Part shown: one piece after another, positions 51,725 through 60,574 of the stretch
Layout: every line of letters begins with the position of its first letter
How positions within the stretch are numbered: position 1 is the stretch's first letter
DNA from: Chitinophagales bacterium
GTDB lineage: Bacteria; Bacteroidota; Bacteroidia; Chitinophagales; Chitinophagaceae
Direction of reading: 5' to 3'
Assembly (NCBI GenBank): GCA_017303855.1
Contig: JAFLBL010000015.1
Coordinates: 30,359-94,358, forward strand
DNA length: 64,000 nucleotides
Program-made: the position numbers and the translations under genes
Notes under the pieces: generated by a model
What the model was told of the DNA's origin: nothing
The model's database searches: none
Seen by the model: only the letters and a program-made list of their open reading frames with translations

Positions 51725-53509
51725 ATGAGTATAGTAAGTAAAATAAAGCCGCTGATCATAAGTACACTCGGGGATCTATATGGCATTACGCCGGCAGCAT
51801 CCGACCTGACCATCAGCAGCACAAAACCTGAATTTGAAGGAGATTATACGCTTGTGTTATTTTCTTTTGTCAAGCAACTGAAAAAGTCACCCGAAGCAAT
51901 TGGGGAGGAAATCGGGAATGCATTGGTGGCCCGAAATCCTGAATTGTTTGCTGCTCATAATGTAATCAAAGGGTTTCTGAACCTGACGATAACGGATGTG
52001 TATTGGCTGGAGGTATTAAATCAGGAATACCAAAACCCTGATTTTGGGAAAAAACCGGCGAACGGACAGAAAGTGATGGTGGAATATTCTTCTCCCAACA
52101 CCAATAAACCTTTGCACCTGGGTCACCTGCGTAATAATTTCCTGGGCTGGAGTGTGGCAGAAATCCTGAAGTATGACGGGTATGATATTTATAAGACCTG
52201 TATATCCAATGACCGGGGTATTCATATCTGCAAAAGCATGGTGGCCTGGCAACTGTTTGGGAACGGTGCCACCCCGAAAAGTACCGGCACCAAGGGCGAC
52301 CATTTTGTAGGCGATTATTATGTACAGTTTGGCGTTGAACATAAAAAAGAAATGGCCTTACTGATGGAACAAGGCCTGCCCGAAAAAGAAGCGGAAAAAG
52401 AAGCCCCTATCATGAAGGCAGCCCAACAGATGCTGGTGGATTGGGAAGCGGGGAAGCCGGAAGTAATCGCTCTCTGGAAAATGATGAACAGCTGGGTCTA
52501 TGCCGGATTTGACGTAACCTATAAACGGATCGGCAGTGATTTTGATAAAACCTATTATGAAAGTGAGACCTACCTGCTGGGCAAAAAAGCAGTGGAAGAC
52601 GGGCTCGCTAAAAAAGTGTTTTTCCAAAAAGAAGATGGCAGTGTGTGGATTGACCTTACGGCCGACGGACTGGATGAGAAAGTAGTACAACGGAAAGACG
52701 GGACAGCGGTATATATCACCCAGGACATTGGCCTGGCCGCGCAGAAGCAGGAAGAGTTTGGCTGCCAGCAAAGCATATATGTGGTGGCCGATGAACAGAA
52801 CTACCATTTTAAAGTATTGAAGCTGATCAGCGAGAAACTGGGAATTACCGGAGCTGACGGCATTTATCACCTTAGCTATGGAATGGTGGAACTGCCAACC
52901 GGCCGGATGAAAACCAGGGAAGGCACGGTTGTGGATGCGGACGATATGGTGGAAGAAATGGTAGCCGTGGCAAAGGCCAAAACCGAGGAACTGGGAAAAG
53001 TGAAAGACTTTACAACAGAAGAGCTCAAGGAACTTTATGATACTATCGCATTAGGCGCATTGAAGTTTTTCCTGCTCCGGGTGGATCCCAAAAAACGGAT
53101 GATCTTCAATCCGGAAGAGTCTATCGACTTTCACGGATTTACCGGACCATTTATTCAATATACACATGCCCGGATTAAATCCGTGTTGCGGAAGGGAGCT
53201 GAACAGGCTGTTACCCATCAGCCGGAGACAACAACAGCTTTACTTAAACTGGAAAAAGAGTTGCTCGTATCGCTGGAACAATACCCCGTATTGATCGGGC
53301 AGGCCGTAGCGGAACACAACCCTTCCCTGCTGGCAATTTATGCATTTAACCTGGCCAGGACTTTCAATACTTTCTATACTGAACATTCCGTGATGAATGC
53401 GGAATCTGAAGAAAAGAAACAATTGCGTCTCCGGTTATCGGAAATGACGGCCCATGTAATCAAATCGGCAATGGGGTTGTTGGGAATTCGGGTACCGGAG
53501 AGAATGTAA
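51725..53509 (+). CDS. argS: Arginyl-tRNA synthetase
   Basis: 594 residues from the ATG at 51725; an in-frame TTG at 51704 is unlikely. It charges tRNA-Arg. Class I motifs: HIGH as PLHLGHLRN (about 129), the KMSKS equivalent in TGRMKTREGTVV (about 392), and the N-terminal additional domain with DYTLVLF. The C-terminal anticodon-binding DALR domain ends MGLLGIRVPERM. The stop TAA is 2 bp before a GTTAGCA-type array. Confidence 0.96.
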   Translation: MSIVSKIKPLIISTLGDLYGITPAASDLTISSTKPEFEGDYTLVLFSFVKQLKKSPEAIGEEIGNALVARNPELFAAHNVIKGFLNLTITDVYWLEVLNQEYQNPDFGKKPANGQKVMVEYSSPNTNKPLHLGHLRNNFLGWSVAEILKYDGYDIYKTCISNDRGIHICKSMVAWQLFGNGATPKSTGTKGDHFVGDYYVQFGVEHKKEMALLMEQGLPEKEAEKEAPIMKAAQQMLVDWEAGKPEVIALWKMMNSWVYAGFDVTYKRIGSDFDKTYYESETYLLGKKAVEDGLAKKVFFQKEDGSVWIDLTADGLDEKVVQRKDGTAVYITQDIGLAAQKQEEFGCQQSIYVVADEQNYHFKVLKLISEKLGITGADGIYHLSYGMVELPTGRMKTREGTVVDADDMVEEMVAVAKAKTEELGKVKDFTTEELKELYDTIALGALKFFLLRVDPKKRMIFNPEESIDFHGFTGPFIQYTHARIKSVLRKGAEQAVTHQPETTTALLKLEKELLVSLEQYPVLIGQAVAEHNPSLLAIYAFNLARTFNTFYTEHSVMNAESEEKKQLRLRLSEMTAHVIKSAMGLLGIRVPERM

Positions 53510-53511
53510 TT

Positions 53512-53733
53512 GTAGTTAGCAGATAGTAGATAAAAGTTAGTAGTCAACAGCCGCTTCTACGTAATCTTCGGAGTATTAGATATATTGAAAAACCTCATTA
53601 TAAAGAAAATGCAATCATCGAAGTGATTGCATTTTCTTTATAACATTAAAATCAATATTTTTTTCCCATTCCTGCAAGTAGTTTTCTTCTTTCAGACGCC
53701 GGCTATTAACAACCGGCTACTAACTACGAACTT
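53512..53733. repeat. Inverted GTTAGTA array pair around a terminator
   Basis: The left array (53512-53546) has GTTAGCA, GATAGTA, GATAAAA, GTTAGTA, GTCAACA. The right array (53698-53733), on the minus strand, has GTTAGTA and GTTGTTA-like units separated by GCCG. They enclose the bidirectional terminator at 53598-53643. Both flanking genes end next to an arm. Confidence 0.8.
53598..53643. terminator. Bidirectional terminator, 20-bp perfect stem
   Basis: TTATAAAGAAAATGCAATCA (53598-53617), loop TCGAAG, and its exact complement 53624-53643. The A/T-rich outer stem gives a T-run in both directions. It serves argS and the TPR gene. Confidence 0.93.
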
Positions 53734-53735
53734 AC

Positions 53736-54797
53736 CTACAATCCTGCCATCATCTTCTTCTGCTTCAGGTTGGCCAGGCTGGGATCGAGTTCGATGGCTT
53801 TATCACAAAGTGTGATGCCTTTTTCTGTATTTTCCTTGCCGCCTTTTTTCTGATAGCTCATACCGATCATATAAAGAGCCGTGGCATTCTCCTTATCATA
53901 TTCCAGTACACGGTCCCAGTATTCAATTGCCAGGTCGAATTTCCCTTTATAATAGTAGGCTTCGGCTACCATGTTCAGGATATTCATATCACTGGGTCTG
54001 CGTTTCAGAATTTCATTGAGCATAGCCACACCGGAATCAAGATTGCCCACATTGAGATAGGCGATTGCCAGGTTCTCCAGGTAATCGTTGTCGCGTTTCA
54101 TTCCTTTTTCACCAGCTTCCAGGATATATTTCAGGGCATTCTTGTCATCATGCATGGCGTAACAAATCAGGCCCATTTCATAGATCCAGTAGTTCTTTGC
54201 CGGATCCAGTTCGATCGCTTTTTTAAAGAATGGAATGGCCAGTTTGTAGTTCATCATATCAGCGTAACTGCGGGCGATCATATACGGTACTTCCGCGTTG
54301 GCCGGATCTTCATTGGCCGCTTCATTCAGGAATTTAATCGCGTCGCCATAGTTGTCCATCTCGTAATTCGCTTTGCCGAGATAATAACTGACTTTCTCCG
54401 AAGGGTCCAGCTTTTTCAGTTGTTGCGCATACACGATCACTTCTTCGTTCTGCTTCATCTGGTAACAGAGCTGCATCACCTGCTTGTATAGAGCCGGATT
54501 TGCGTCACCCATACTGATCAGTTTTTTATACATCAGCAGGGAATTATTGTATTTGCGGAGATCGTGATAGGCCGCTGCCAGTTCTGTAATAATGGCTTTG
54601 CTGGAAGAATCGTACCGGACGGCTTTCTCAAAATTTTTGAGCGATTCCATGCGGCGTCCGTTTTGTTTCTCTGTCAACCCTTTTTGTAAAAAGAAATCGG
54701 CACTGTCTACCGGCACATACACGGTATTTACAGCGGTCTGGGATTGAAGTACCCCGCCGGTCAGCAATACACAAAAAGAAAGAAAATACTTTAACAT
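53736..54797 (-). CDS. Secreted tetratricopeptide repeat protein
   Basis: 353 residues from the ATG at 54797 (MLKYFLSFCVLLTGGVLQSQ, signal peptide). About eight TPR units follow from residue 35 (KNFEKAVRYDSSSKAIITELAAAYHDL..., YWIYEMGLICYAMHDDKNALKYI..., AEAYYYKGKFDLAIEYWDRVL). TPRs mediate protein-protein contacts; this one is periplasmic or surface. The partner is unknown. It is downstream of glgB on the same strand, 115 bp away. Confidence 0.85.
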   Translation of the reverse strand: MLKYFLSFCVLLTGGVLQSQTAVNTVYVPVDSADFFLQKGLTEKQNGRRMESLKNFEKAVRYDSSSKAIITELAAAYHDLRKYNNSLLMYKKLISMGDANPALYKQVMQLCYQMKQNEEVIVYAQQLKKLDPSEKVSYYLGKANYEMDNYGDAIKFLNEAANEDPANAEVPYMIARSYADMMNYKLAIPFFKKAIELDPAKNYWIYEMGLICYAMHDDKNALKYILEAGEKGMKRDNDYLENLAIAYLNVGNLDSGVAMLNEILKRRPSDMNILNMVAEAYYYKGKFDLAIEYWDRVLEYDKENATALYMIGMSYQKKGGKENTEKGITLCDKAIELDPSLANLKQKKMMAGL

Positions 54798-54912
54798 AGG
54801 ATGAATTTTAACCTTGACTTCGTTCGTTCTCACCATACTAAGGTAGAAGTGAAGGTTGACTAATCAAAACTTAACCCGTTATTAACCAGCTAATTTCATT
54901 CCAAGTTCGTAA

Positions 54913-56943
54913 TTATTTCAGAATAATTCCGGCCAGGGCTGGTAAATTTACGGTAATCCGGTATTTTTTTTGAGCCTTGTCAACCAGTTCACACCTGATC
55001 TCCGGATTAAAAACGTTTCCGGAGCCCCAATATATTGCCCCGTCACTATTAAATATTTCCGCGGAATAAGGCTTTCCGATTACTTCCACCGTCCATTCAT
55101 TCCTGACAACAGGCGTCATATTCAGAATAACCAGCAAATCATCCCCTTTCTTTTTCCCTTTTCGTTTAAAGGATATGACCGACTCCGCCCGCTTATTCAG
55201 ATCCACCCACTCAAAGCCGTCCATCGAGAACTGTTGCAGATGAAGGGCCGGTTCCGCCCGGAGCAGTTTGTTCAGGTCACCCACACAATTCTTCAGAAAC
55301 CGGTGACAATCGAATTGTAACAGATCCCATTGTAATTCCGATTTATAATTCCATTCATTCGTTTGCCCGAACTCCCCGCCCATAAATAAGAGTTTGGCGC
55401 CGGGATGTGTCCACATGTATGTATACAATAAACGCAGGTTGGCGAATTTCTGCCACTCATCCCCGGGCATCTTGTACAACATGGGGCTTTTTCCATGTAC
55501 TACTTCATCATGACTCAGCGGCAGCATAAAGTTTTCATCATAGTAATACATCATACTGAATGAAAACTTATTCTGATGATGTTGCCGGAAAACCGGATCA
55601 AACTTGAAATAGTCCAGCGTATCGTGCATCCAGCCCATCATCCATTTCATACCAAAACCGAGACCGCCTTCGAAGGTGGGCTTGCTGACCCCCGGCCAGT
55701 CGGTAGCTTCTTCGGCAATGGTTTGCGTATCGGGAAAGTCGCGGTAAATCGTTTCATTCAGGTCTTTGATAAACGCAATGGCTTCCAGGTTGCCGTCTCC
55801 CCCATGTTCGTTGGGTTCCCATTGACCATGCTTACGGGAATAGTTCAGTTTCAGCATCGAGGAAACGGCATCCACCCGGATTCCGTCGATATGAAAAAGA
55901 TCAAACCAGTAGCGGGCGCTGCTGATCAGAAAAGATTTTACCTCTCCCCGCTTATAATTGAAAATGTAACTGTTCCAGTCGGGATGGAAACCCTTACGCA
56001 TATCCGCATATTCATAGGTATGGGTACCGTCAAACATGAAAAGGCCATGTGAATCATAGGGAAAATGAGAAGGCACCCAATCGAAAATCACCCCGATCCC
56101 GGCCTGGTGCAGGGCATCTATCAGGCGCATCAGCCCTTGCGGGTCGCCAAAACGGGATGTAGCGGCAAAAAAACCGGTACATTGATAGCCCCAGCTGCCG
56201 TCAAACGGATGTTCCATTACGGGCATAAATTCCACATGGGTAAATCCGGTTTCCTGTATATATGGCACCAGTCGTTCACGGATATCATCGTAACTGTTAT
56301 ACCGTTCCTCATCATTTTTATCGGGACGCATCCAGCTGGCCAGGTGCAGTTCATACACGCTCCAGGGTGCATCCAGCGCATTGTGTTTTTTTCTTTTCTT
56401 CATCCAGTCCTGGTCCTTCCATTCATAATAGGAATCCCAGGTAATGCTGGCTGTTAATGGTCGGACTTCCCAGAAACGGGCAAACGGATCGCCTTTATCC
56501 TGCGCCTTTTTTTCAAAACCCACGATATGGTACTTATAGGCTTCTCCCAGGCCAACACCGGGTATAAATCCTTCCCAGATACCACTTTTATCCCAACGGG
56601 GAAACAATTCGTACTGATGATTTGCCCAGTCATTAAAATTACCTTTAACAGAAACCGAAGTGGCATTGGGCGCCCACACGCAGAAATACATGCCCCATGT
56701 TTCATTGACCTGTATGGAATGGGAACCAAATTTCTGATACAACCGGTAATTCGTTCCGTTCTGATAATTGCTCACGTCTTCTTCGGTCAGTAAAGAGTAG
56801 TTCCAGACGGGACCGGTGCTGTCAACAAAATTTTCTTCTTCGTATTTTTTATTTTTCACTTTCGGTTTTGACTTTTCAGAAACGACTTTTTTCGTGGCAA
56901 CTGTTTTTACCTTCTTTATGGAATCCAACTTTTTTTGTGTCAT
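54913..56943 (-). CDS. glgB: 1,4-alpha-glucan branching enzyme
   Basis: 676 residues from the ATG at 56943. The first 45 residues are a Lys-rich extension (TQKKLDSIKKVKTVATKK...) with no counterpart in classical GlgB. CBM48 begins near VWAPNATSVSVKGNFNDW. The GH13 catalytic nucleophile is Asp in GIRVDAVSS (about 358), acid/base Glu in TIAEEATDW (about 409), and the third Asp-pair in LPLSHDEVVHGK. It introduces alpha-1,6 branches in glycogen. Together with glgC at the window end and the amylase, it marks an alpha-glucan locus. Confidence 0.95.
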   Translation of the reverse strand: MTQKKLDSIKKVKTVATKKVVSEKSKPKVKNKKYEEENFVDSTGPVWNYSLLTEEDVSNYQNGTNYRLYQKFGSHSIQVNETWGMYFCVWAPNATSVSVKGNFNDWANHQYELFPRWDKSGIWEGFIPGVGLGEAYKYHIVGFEKKAQDKGDPFARFWEVRPLTASITWDSYYEWKDQDWMKKRKKHNALDAPWSVYELHLASWMRPDKNDEERYNSYDDIRERLVPYIQETGFTHVEFMPVMEHPFDGSWGYQCTGFFAATSRFGDPQGLMRLIDALHQAGIGVIFDWVPSHFPYDSHGLFMFDGTHTYEYADMRKGFHPDWNSYIFNYKRGEVKSFLISSARYWFDLFHIDGIRVDAVSSMLKLNYSRKHGQWEPNEHGGDGNLEAIAFIKDLNETIYRDFPDTQTIAEEATDWPGVSKPTFEGGLGFGMKWMMGWMHDTLDYFKFDPVFRQHHQNKFSFSMMYYYDENFMLPLSHDEVVHGKSPMLYKMPGDEWQKFANLRLLYTYMWTHPGAKLLFMGGEFGQTNEWNYKSELQWDLLQFDCHRFLKNCVGDLNKLLRAEPALHLQQFSMDGFEWVDLNKRAESVISFKRKGKKKGDDLLVILNMTPVVRNEWTVEVIGKPYSAEIFNSDGAIYWGSGNVFNPEIRCELVDKAQKKYRITVNLPALAGIILK

Positions 56944-57059
56944 AAGCCGGGCAATTAATCGATTTAACTTAAAATTACATGAACGGCAGTGCATTACATC
57001 GAAAATCAGTGGAAATTCGCTGCTTTATTGCCATTAAACCGACGCCAAACCAACCAGCC

Positions 57060-59828
57060 ATGATAAAAAAGATCTTTACGGGCATTATTTTGCTCATTTG
57101 TACCCTCTCACTCAAAGCCCAGCCGGGGTCAGCTGTTAAAGGCCAGATCAGCGACTCGGTAGAGAAGAAAAATCCGGCCTTTGCAGTGATTTCCTTACTA
57201 CGCAGAACGGATTCCATTTTAGTCAAATTCACCCGGGCAGAAAAAGACGGGCATTTCACGCTGAATAATATCCCGGCCGGTCGTTATATTCTGATGGCTA
57301 CGCACCCTTTTATGGGCGATTATTTTGATTCGGTATCGGTGCAAGCCGGACAGCCGGTGGATTTGGGAAAAATATATGTAACACCAAAGTCGAAACTGCT
57401 GGCGGAAGTAATTCTGAGAACCGGCACGCCGATCAGGATCAAAGGTGATACCACTGTTTATACAGCCGATAGTTTCAAAGTACGGGCAGGTGCCAATGTG
57501 GAAGAACTGTTACGCCGGCTGCCGGGCATTTCAGTGGATAAGGACGGAAAGATAACGGCCATGGGTGAGCGCGTTAAAAAAGTTCTGGTAGACGGCGAAG
57601 AGTTCTTTGGCAGTGATCCGGGTATCGCCACCAAGAATCTGCGGGCAGACGCGGTAAAAGAAGTAGAAGTATTTGACAAGAAAAGCGATCAGGCGGAATT
57701 CACCGGTATTGATGACGGGGTGAAGGACAAGACGATAAACCTGAAAATGAAAACCAAAAAAGGCTATTTCGGGAAAATAGAAGCCGGTGGCGGATTAAAA
57801 GACAAATACAACAATGCCGCTATGTTTAATGCCTTTAAGGATAAACGTAAACTGGCTGCATACGGTATTTTAAGTAATACAGGGCAGACTAATCTTGACT
57901 GGCAGGATGCGCAGAATTATGGCGGAAACGACAATATGAGTTCGGGCATGACGGAAGACGGAGGCATGTGGATCAGTATGCAGGGCGATGGAGATGATAA
58001 TTTCTGGGGCGGACGGAATGGCATACCCCGCAATATAAATGGAGGTTTACATTACAGTAATAAGTTCGGGAGGGATAATAAGCAGAGTTTTAACTCCGGA
58101 TACAAATTCAGCCGGATCAACGCCGACGCGGTGAATTCCAGTTTTTCCCGCACGTTCCTGCCGGACAGCAGCTGGCTGAGCCGCAGTAATAACAACAGTT
58201 ATAATTCCAACAGTAAGCATGCTCTCAACCTGACCATGGAATTTAACCTTGACTCGGCGAATTCGCTCAAATGGACCACCCGTGTAAACAAGAAAAATAC
58301 AATTAACCGCAGTTTGTCCTATAGCGAAATGCTGACCGAAGGACTGGACAGTATCAATAACAGTCAGCGCAACCAGCATTCGACCGGTGATAACAACAGT
58401 TTCAACAGCACCCTGCTCTGGAAACACAAGTTTAAGAAGCTTTCAAGAACCTTGTCGGTCAACACCGATTTCAACAGCAGCAGCTCCACCAATGACGGAT
58501 ACCTTTATTCACTCAACCGGTATTATACCAACGGGATTCGTAACCGTACCGATACGGTGGACCAGGAACAAATCCGTGATAACAATACAAAAGGCATCAA
58601 TACAAAAATCTCCTACACGGAGCCACTGGCCAAAGATTTTTATATGGAGCTGAGTCACAGCATTGCCTGGAACAGCAGCAGCAGTGACCGGATTACATAT
58701 AAAAAAGCCAATAACGGGAAATACGAAGACGAAGTGGATTCGCTCAGTAATTCATTTGTGTTTGACCGGCTGGTCAATACACCGGGACTTAATTTCCGTA
58801 TGAATAAAAAGAAATACAGTTATTCTTTCGGGGCGGCAGCCGGTTTCAGCCAGTTTAAACAGAAGAATAAAACCCTGAACACGGCAACCAGCTACAACTT
58901 CGTCAATTTCTTTCCGCAGGCCATGTTCAACTACAAATTCAAGCCCAATACCGGCTTCCGGATAAATTACAATGGGTCCACCCAGGCCCCCAGCCTTGAA
59001 CAACTGCAACCTGTAGCCGTAAATACAGATCCGCTGAATATCTATATGGGTAATCCTTTACTGAAACAATCCTTCCGGCACAGTTTCGGAACCAGTTTCA
59101 ACTTTTTCAATGTACTCAAAGAAAAAGGCATGTGGACCAGTATCAATTTCAGCATGACGGATAACGCCTTTGTACAATCCAGCAATATAGACGCCAGTGG
59201 CCGCCGGACTTATCAGACGGTGAACAGTGACGGGCAATACAATTTTAACCTCTATTCGGATTACAGTTTTAAAGTAAAAAAAGTAAGACTCGGTGCGGGT
59301 CCCACCGCCAACATTTACAGGAGTGTGGATTATATCAATGGAATTAAAAACTTCACCACAACAAAAAGCGCGGGTCTCCGGCTGAATGCCAGTATGCAAA
59401 AGGAAAATAAATTTGATTTCGACTTTGGCCCGGAATTTACCTTGAATGATTCGAGAGGCAGTATCAATACGGCGGCCAATGCAAAATACTGGCAACTGGA
59501 ACTGTGGGGCAGCGGGCGGTTGCACCTGCCGAAGAAGTTTGAACTGCATACGGATATAAATTCAGAATTACGGCAGAAAGACAAACGCTTTGCACAGAAC
59601 AATAATTTCACCCGGTGGAATATGGATCTCACCAAACGCTTTTTCAAAGGGAATGACCTGGAAGTTAAATTCGGCGTTTATGATATCCTGAACCAGAACC
59701 GCGGATTTGACCGGCGCTTCAACAGCTATAGCTTTACCGAATCTTATTACACTACCCTGCGCCGGTTCTGGCTGCTGACCCTGACCTGGAATATTTCTAA
59801 AAACGGCAAACCGGCTTCCGGCTTCTAA
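57060..59828 (+). CDS. Outer-membrane beta-barrel protein (TonB-receptor-like) with CarboxypepD_reg-like N-terminus
   Basis: 922 residues from the ATG at 57060 (MIKKIFTGIILLICTLSLKAQ). Residues 25-115 form a carboxypeptidase-regulatory-like domain (VKGQISDSVEKKNPAFAVISLL...FTLNNIPAGRYILMATHPFMG). A plug-like region follows (GANVEELLRRLPGISVDKDGKITAMGERVKKVLVDGEEFF), then a long Asn/Ser-rich barrel ending NISKNGKPASGF. No TonB box is recognised. This is the outer membrane beta-barrel family that often pairs with GLPGLI proteins. It starts 116 bp from divergent glgB. Confidence 0.88.
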   Translation: MIKKIFTGIILLICTLSLKAQPGSAVKGQISDSVEKKNPAFAVISLLRRTDSILVKFTRAEKDGHFTLNNIPAGRYILMATHPFMGDYFDSVSVQAGQPVDLGKIYVTPKSKLLAEVILRTGTPIRIKGDTTVYTADSFKVRAGANVEELLRRLPGISVDKDGKITAMGERVKKVLVDGEEFFGSDPGIATKNLRADAVKEVEVFDKKSDQAEFTGIDDGVKDKTINLKMKTKKGYFGKIEAGGGLKDKYNNAAMFNAFKDKRKLAAYGILSNTGQTNLDWQDAQNYGGNDNMSSGMTEDGGMWISMQGDGDDNFWGGRNGIPRNINGGLHYSNKFGRDNKQSFNSGYKFSRINADAVNSSFSRTFLPDSSWLSRSNNNSYNSNSKHALNLTMEFNLDSANSLKWTTRVNKKNTINRSLSYSEMLTEGLDSINNSQRNQHSTGDNNSFNSTLLWKHKFKKLSRTLSVNTDFNSSSSTNDGYLYSLNRYYTNGIRNRTDTVDQEQIRDNNTKGINTKISYTEPLAKDFYMELSHSIAWNSSSSDRITYKKANNGKYEDEVDSLSNSFVFDRLVNTPGLNFRMNKKKYSYSFGAAAGFSQFKQKNKTLNTATSYNFVNFFPQAMFNYKFKPNTGFRINYNGSTQAPSLEQLQPVAVNTDPLNIYMGNPLLKQSFRHSFGTSFNFFNVLKEKGMWTSINFSMTDNAFVQSSNIDASGRRTYQTVNSDGQYNFNLYSDYSFKVKKVRLGAGPTANIYRSVDYINGIKNFTTTKSAGLRLNASMQKENKFDFDFGPEFTLNDSRGSINTAANAKYWQLELWGSGRLHLPKKFELHTDINSELRQKDKRFAQNNNFTRWNMDLTKRFFKGNDLEVKFGVYDILNQNRGFDRRFNSYSFTESYYTTLRRFWLLTLTWNISKNGKPASGF

Positions 59829-59845
59829 ACCAACAACCTTACAAC

Positions 59846-60574
59846 ATGAAAAAACTGATAGTCAGCCTCCTCTTTGTAACAGCCATACAGGTACATGCCC
59901 AGCAATTCATCAGCAGCGGTACTATTGAGTTTGAGATGAGGACCAACAACCATAAATCCATCGGAGAAGGCATCTGGGCCGATATGTTCAGGGATAAGAT
60001 AGCACAGTTCTCCACGTCCTGGTACAGCTATACATTCGACAATAATAAGTCGGTATATAAGTATGAAAAGCAGGATGAGAAAACCAAAGTTCCTTTTTTC
60101 AACAACAATGTGGAGGAAGATCTGTGGTATAGTGATTTCAACTCCGGCCAGGTAGTCAAGCGGAAATTCGTTTTTGACGACCAGTACCTGCTCACCGATT
60201 CAATGACGCAGATCAACTGGAAACTGGTGCCCAATGAAACCCGGGAGATTGCCGGGTTCAATTGCCGTAAAGCGGTGGGTATTTTATTTGACAGCGTATA
60301 TGTTTTTGCTTTTTATACGGATGAGATACTGATCCCTGGTGGGCCGATGAGCTTACACGGTTTACCCGGTATGATACTGGGTGTTACCATACCACGAATG
60401 CACAGCAGCTGGATTGCCACCAAAGTGGATATTATCAATGTCAATAAGAGCAGCATCATTCCACCCGTTAAAGGCAAGAAGAAACAGGGAAAGGACCTGA
60501 TCGAAGTGGTTAAGAAAGCGACCAGCGACTGGGGCTCCTGGGGGCAGCAGGCGGTATGGAATATTTTTCTTTGA
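59846..60574 (+). CDS. GLPGLI family protein
   Basis: 242 residues. Signal peptide MKKLIVSLLFVTAIQVHAQ. The name-giving motif is HGLPGMILGV in the C-terminal third, with YAFYTDEILIPGGPMSLHGLPG preceding it and KRKFVFDDQYLLTDS in the middle, as in TIGR01200. The family is periplasmic/surface and of unknown function, usually next to a TonB-like barrel gene, here 17 bp after it. It ends immediately before the convergent amylase gene (1 bp). Confidence 0.9.
   Translation: MKKLIVSLLFVTAIQVHAQQFISSGTIEFEMRTNNHKSIGEGIWADMFRDKIAQFSTSWYSYTFDNNKSVYKYEKQDEKTKVPFFNNNVEEDLWYSDFNSGQVVKRKFVFDDQYLLTDSMTQINWKLVPNETREIAGFNCRKAVGILFDSVYVFAFYTDEILIPGGPMSLHGLPGMILGVTIPRMHSSWIATKVDIINVNKSSIIPPVKGKKKQGKDLIEVVKKATSDWGSWGQQAVWNIFL

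Noticed and set aside
8664..53733. CRISPR arrays
   Set aside because: Units are 7-8 bp, contiguous and degenerate, with no constant repeats separated by unique spacers and no cas genes.
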